Assembly (NCBI RefSeq): GCF_900232865.1
Contig: NZ_OCTS01000003.1
Span: forward strand, 245,464 to 309,463
Reading direction: 5' to 3'
Origin: Corynebacterium dentalis
Lineage (GTDB): Bacteria > Actinomycetota > Actinomycetes > Mycobacteriales > Mycobacteriaceae
Length of the DNA stretch: 64,000 bases
In this document: piece by piece, positions 61,822 to 64,000 of the stretch
Layout of the letters: each line of letters begins with the position of its first letter
How positions within the stretch are numbered: the first letter of the stretch is position 1
Notes under the pieces: model-generated
Databases searched by the model: none
Told to the model about the DNA's origin: nothing
What the model saw: the letters and a program-made list of their open reading frames with translations, nothing else
Made by a program: the position numbers and the translations under genes

Positions 61822-63333
61822 CTAGTGGGTCTCCTCTTCGCTGAGGACATATCCGCGCAAATTACGGCTAGTAATCAGCGCGCCTACCGCGAATACCGCG
61901 GTCACCAACACCGTGCAGGCGATGAAACCAGCGTTGAAACTTTCGTGTGCCCGAGCCAGAACTTCTTCTGCTAACTCGTGTGGCAGGTGACTCTCCGCCA
62001 CGGCCAGGCGGGCATCCTGCATTCCTTCGCCAGCTCGCGCTGGAGCTCCTTCGGGAACCACGTAGCTCGCGCTAAATATGAACGTGATCAAGCTTCCCAA
62101 CAGAGCAACGGCCGAAAGAGAACCGAACTCATAGGAGACTTCTTCTACCGAAGCCGCCATGCCCGCCCGGTGCGGCGGCGCGTTGGAAATCATCAAGATG
62201 GATGCCACGGACATCACGGCACCCAAGCCGGTGCCCATGATGAACAAACCAAAGGCCAACACGATGTTGCTGTGCACAACTCCGCCTAGGCCCACCACCA
62301 GGGAGCCAATCGCGGCGATTCCGAGACCGCCAGCAACCAGCCTGCGGGCGCCGAGAATGTGCAGGCGAGCACCCGCAATCACACTCGTCAAAGCGGAACC
62401 GACAGCAATGGCGGACACCACAAGGCCCGCCTGCAGTGGAGAAAATCCATCGATCAACTGAGTCTTCTGCGACACGATGTACTGCAGACCCACCGTGCCA
62501 AACATGGCGAAGCTCGCTCCGATGGCGCCGGCCACAAAAGCAGGTTCCTTGAAAACCTCGAGGGTGAGGAGAGGCTGTTCGAGGCGAGGTTGGCGTCGGA
62601 CGAATAGAAAACCACCCACCACGGCGCACACCATCGCCACGGCGATGAGCGGCCAGTTCTGGGGCGAATGCGCCAGCTCCTTGATGGTCATCACGGCACC
62701 CACCAAGCAGACCATGGCCATGAGGGAAGAGATGACATCCCAATGTTTATCGGGATTTCGGACGCTGCGCGGGGCCACGAAAGGCAGGGTGATCAGGGCG
62801 AAAATCACCATGGGGATGTTAATGAGAAAGACGGAACCCCACCAAAACCACTCGAGAAGCAAACCTCCCACCAACGGACCCAAGGCGGAAGCCACAACCG
62901 AAAGCAAAGCCCACACACCGATGGCGAAGCTGAGCTCGCGGGACTTGGTAAACGTCAGCCGAATCAGCGAGAGGGTGGACGGCATCATGGTCGCCGCGCC
63001 GATGGCAAGCAGGACTCGAGCGCCGATCAGAAACTCAGGAGCCGGCGAAAATGCGGCGATCACTGAGGCGATACCGAAGATGCACAACCCGACGGTGAAC
63101 ATCAGACGGTGGCCGATCTTGTCCCCGAGCGTGCCGGTACCGAGGAGCAGACCCGCGATGACGACAGGATAGGCGTTGACAACCCATAGCTGTTGGGTGC
63201 TGGTCGCGTTCAGCTCGCCGACCAAGGTGGGCAACGCCGTGTAAAGGACGGTGTTATCCAACGTGATGAGGAAGACGCCGATACCGACGACAGCCAGCAA
63301 CAACCACCGGGCAGACGATCGAGCTTCAGACAT
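61822..63333 (-). CDS. MFS drug exporter of the DHA2 (EmrB/QacA, 14-TM) family
   Basis: A 503-aa exporter with 14 predicted TM helices. Motif D1 LDNTVLYTALPTLVGEL in helix 1, motif A GTLGDKIGHRLMFTVG in loop 2-3 and motif C ALGPLVGGLLLEWFWWGSVFLINIP in helix 5 define a proton-driven antiporter similar to SmvA/LfrA-type biocide and dye pumps. Start may be ATG 63333 or GTG 63339; TAGCCT ends 6 nt before the ATG. No regulator is adjacent. A TCCGACGCCA copy lies in a cytoplasmic loop (FVRRQPRL). Confidence 0.93.
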   Translation of the reverse strand: MSEARSSARWLLLAVVGIGVFLITLDNTVLYTALPTLVGELNATSTQQLWVVNAYPVVIAGLLLGTGTLGDKIGHRLMFTVGLCIFGIASVIAAFSPAPEFLIGARVLLAIGAATMMPSTLSLIRLTFTKSRELSFAIGVWALLSVVASALGPLVGGLLLEWFWWGSVFLINIPMVIFALITLPFVAPRSVRNPDKHWDVISSLMAMVCLVGAVMTIKELAHSPQNWPLIAVAMVCAVVGGFLFVRRQPRLEQPLLTLEVFKEPAFVAGAIGASFAMFGTVGLQYIVSQKTQLIDGFSPLQAGLVVSAIAVGSALTSVIAGARLHILGARRLVAGGLGIAAIGSLVVGLGGVVHSNIVLAFGLFIMGTGLGAVMSVASILMISNAPPHRAGMAASVEEVSYEFGSLSAVALLGSLITFIFSASYVVPEGAPARAGEGMQDARLAVAESHLPHELAEEVLARAHESFNAGFIACTVLVTAVFAVGALITSRNLRGYVLSEEETH

Positions 63334-63504
63334 ACTCACAGGCTACTCACTGTATGTCTTCGCACTACGAGGGGGTGAATGGAAGTTCATTGGGGGAGCA
63401 AGATCAAGCGAGCATCGTGTACTTCGGCATCGAAGTTTGGTTCCTCATTGCACCGCCACCTTCCTTCGCCGAACTATTCACACTGTGGCTAGGCTACGAT
63501 CGAA

Positions 63505-63775
63505 TGTCACCTCACCAACAAGATAGTCCCGAGCCTACCTCGCACGAATGTGCACAACCATCCCCCGGAAGTGCCACGCCATAAACTGCGACCTGCGGAA
63601 ATACAAACCCGATGGCCGCTCCGGGGGATCATTGTGCACCCTGCCCGCCCACACTCATGTTCCCGCCATAACAACCGATGTACTTCCAGACAGCGTTGCC
63701 ACCCTCATCTTGCTTCCTCGGGGTGGCGCTGATGCCGTCACTGTGCCCCGAACCTTCATCACCCGGTAGTCACAT
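63505..63775 (+). pseudogene. Possible decayed small gene between the exporter and the rRNA operon
   Basis: The 457-bp stretch 63334-63790 has no intact recognisable gene. Three successive plus-strand frames look partly coding: MSPHQQDSPEPTSHECAQPS (from 63505), then VPRHKLRPAEIQTRWPLRGI (about 63571-63630), then ITTDVLPDSVATLILLPRGG and ADAVTVPRTFITR ending with a stop near 63769. This pattern would fit one gene with two frameshifts. No family was recognised, and an intact 73-aa ORF starting at 63548 is the alternative reading. Confidence 0.25.
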
Positions 63776-63790
63776 ACTTTCCGGGTACAC

Positions 63791-63854
63791 AAAAAAGAAG
63801 AGCTCTGGCAACGACCACGAAACACACAATTTCGTATCGCTACCAGAGCTCTTC
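63791..63854 (-). terminator. rRNA operon terminator
   Basis: On the minus strand GAAGAGCTCTGG ... CCAGAGCTCTTC form a perfect 12-bp outer stem around a 34-nt loop that itself contains an inner stem (ACGAAA / TTTCGT), followed by TTTTTT. It starts about 27 bp after the 5S 3' end. Confidence 0.92.
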
Positions 63855-63881
63855 ACACATCAATCTATTCAAAAAATTTTT

Positions 63882-64000
63882 GATGCCGGCGGTGACCTAC
63901 TCTCCCACACCCTCCCAGGTGCAGTACCATCGGCGCAGACAGGCTTAGCTTCCGGGTTCGGAAAGGGACCGGGCGTGACCCCGTCGCAAAAACCACCGAC
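63882..64000 (-). rRNA. rrf: 5S ribosomal RNA, 5' end at or just beyond the window edge
   Basis: Reading the minus strand, the conserved CGCCCGGTCCCTTTCCGAAC, CCGGAAGCTAAGCC and GCGCCGATGGTACTGC blocks of 5S rRNA are present. The 5' GTCGGTGGT at the window edge pairs fully with ACCGCCGGC at 63885-63893 to close helix I, so nearly the whole molecule is visible. It marks the 3' end of an rrn operon (16S and 23S outside the window, upstream on the minus strand). Confidence 0.95.

Overview
The window is a stretch of a mycolate-producing actinobacterial chromosome, almost certainly a Corynebacterium of moderately high GC (about 60 percent by eye). The evidence is the complete mycolic acid and arabinogalactan assembly block (accD3/accD4-type carboxyltransferase, pks13, fadD32, Rv3802-like cutinase-fold lipase, two mycolyltransferases, ubiA, PAP2 phosphatase, glfT2, aftB, glf), an mmpL3 homologue, an Lsr2 silencer, an LGFP-repeat PS1-type mycolyltransferase, and gene order resembling that known from C. 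glutamicum around pck to lcpB. The species cannot be fixed from sequence reading alone.

Layout. 1-7.5 kb: 5' part of pckG, two small membrane/unknown genes, then trmB, a NYN-domain protein, mmpL3, a YbhN-like flippase and a DUF3054 protein. 7.5-12.1 kb: a Tat-exported PhoX phosphatase behind a possible 11-nt-periodic PHO box, then a LysR regulator divergent from an MFS transporter. 12.1-36.5 kb: the envelope block, all on the minus strand: acyl-CoA synthetase, accD3, pks13, fadD32, lipase, DUF732 lipoprotein, cmtA (PS1), cmtB, ubiA, PAP2, glfT2, aftB, an SGNH hydrolase and glf. Together these make the meromycolate condensation substrates, condense them, transfer mycolates to the wall, and build the decaprenyl-phospho-arabinose and galactan scaffold. 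36.5-48.2 kb: a small membrane protein, a HAD phosphatase, an acyltransferase, serS, a septum-formation-domain protein, a zincin, a histidine phosphatase, pheA, an amidase, a CPBP protease, lcpB and DUF5926. 48.2-56.7 kb: glpQ, ldh, sodA, msrA, a RecB-like nuclease, DUF6474, phoD and lsr2. 56.7-57.7 kb: a gene graveyard with a decapitated class E sortase. 57.7-64 kb: yidC paralogue, TetR, universal stress protein, an unlisted 53-aa porin-like mini-protein, a pseudouridine synthase, a DHA2 drug exporter, and the 3' end of an rRNA operon (5S) with its terminator.

Two window-wide signals stand out. First, the 10-mer TCCGACGCCA, usually preceded by a run of T, occurs exactly eight times (about 0.2 expected), on both strands, in several reading frames and once between genes. 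Second, at least eleven genes have a TANNNT hexamer ending 6-8 nt before the start codon, the signature of leaderless transcription; this repeatedly decides the start codon. No CRISPR array, tRNA gene, insertion sequence or prophage was seen.
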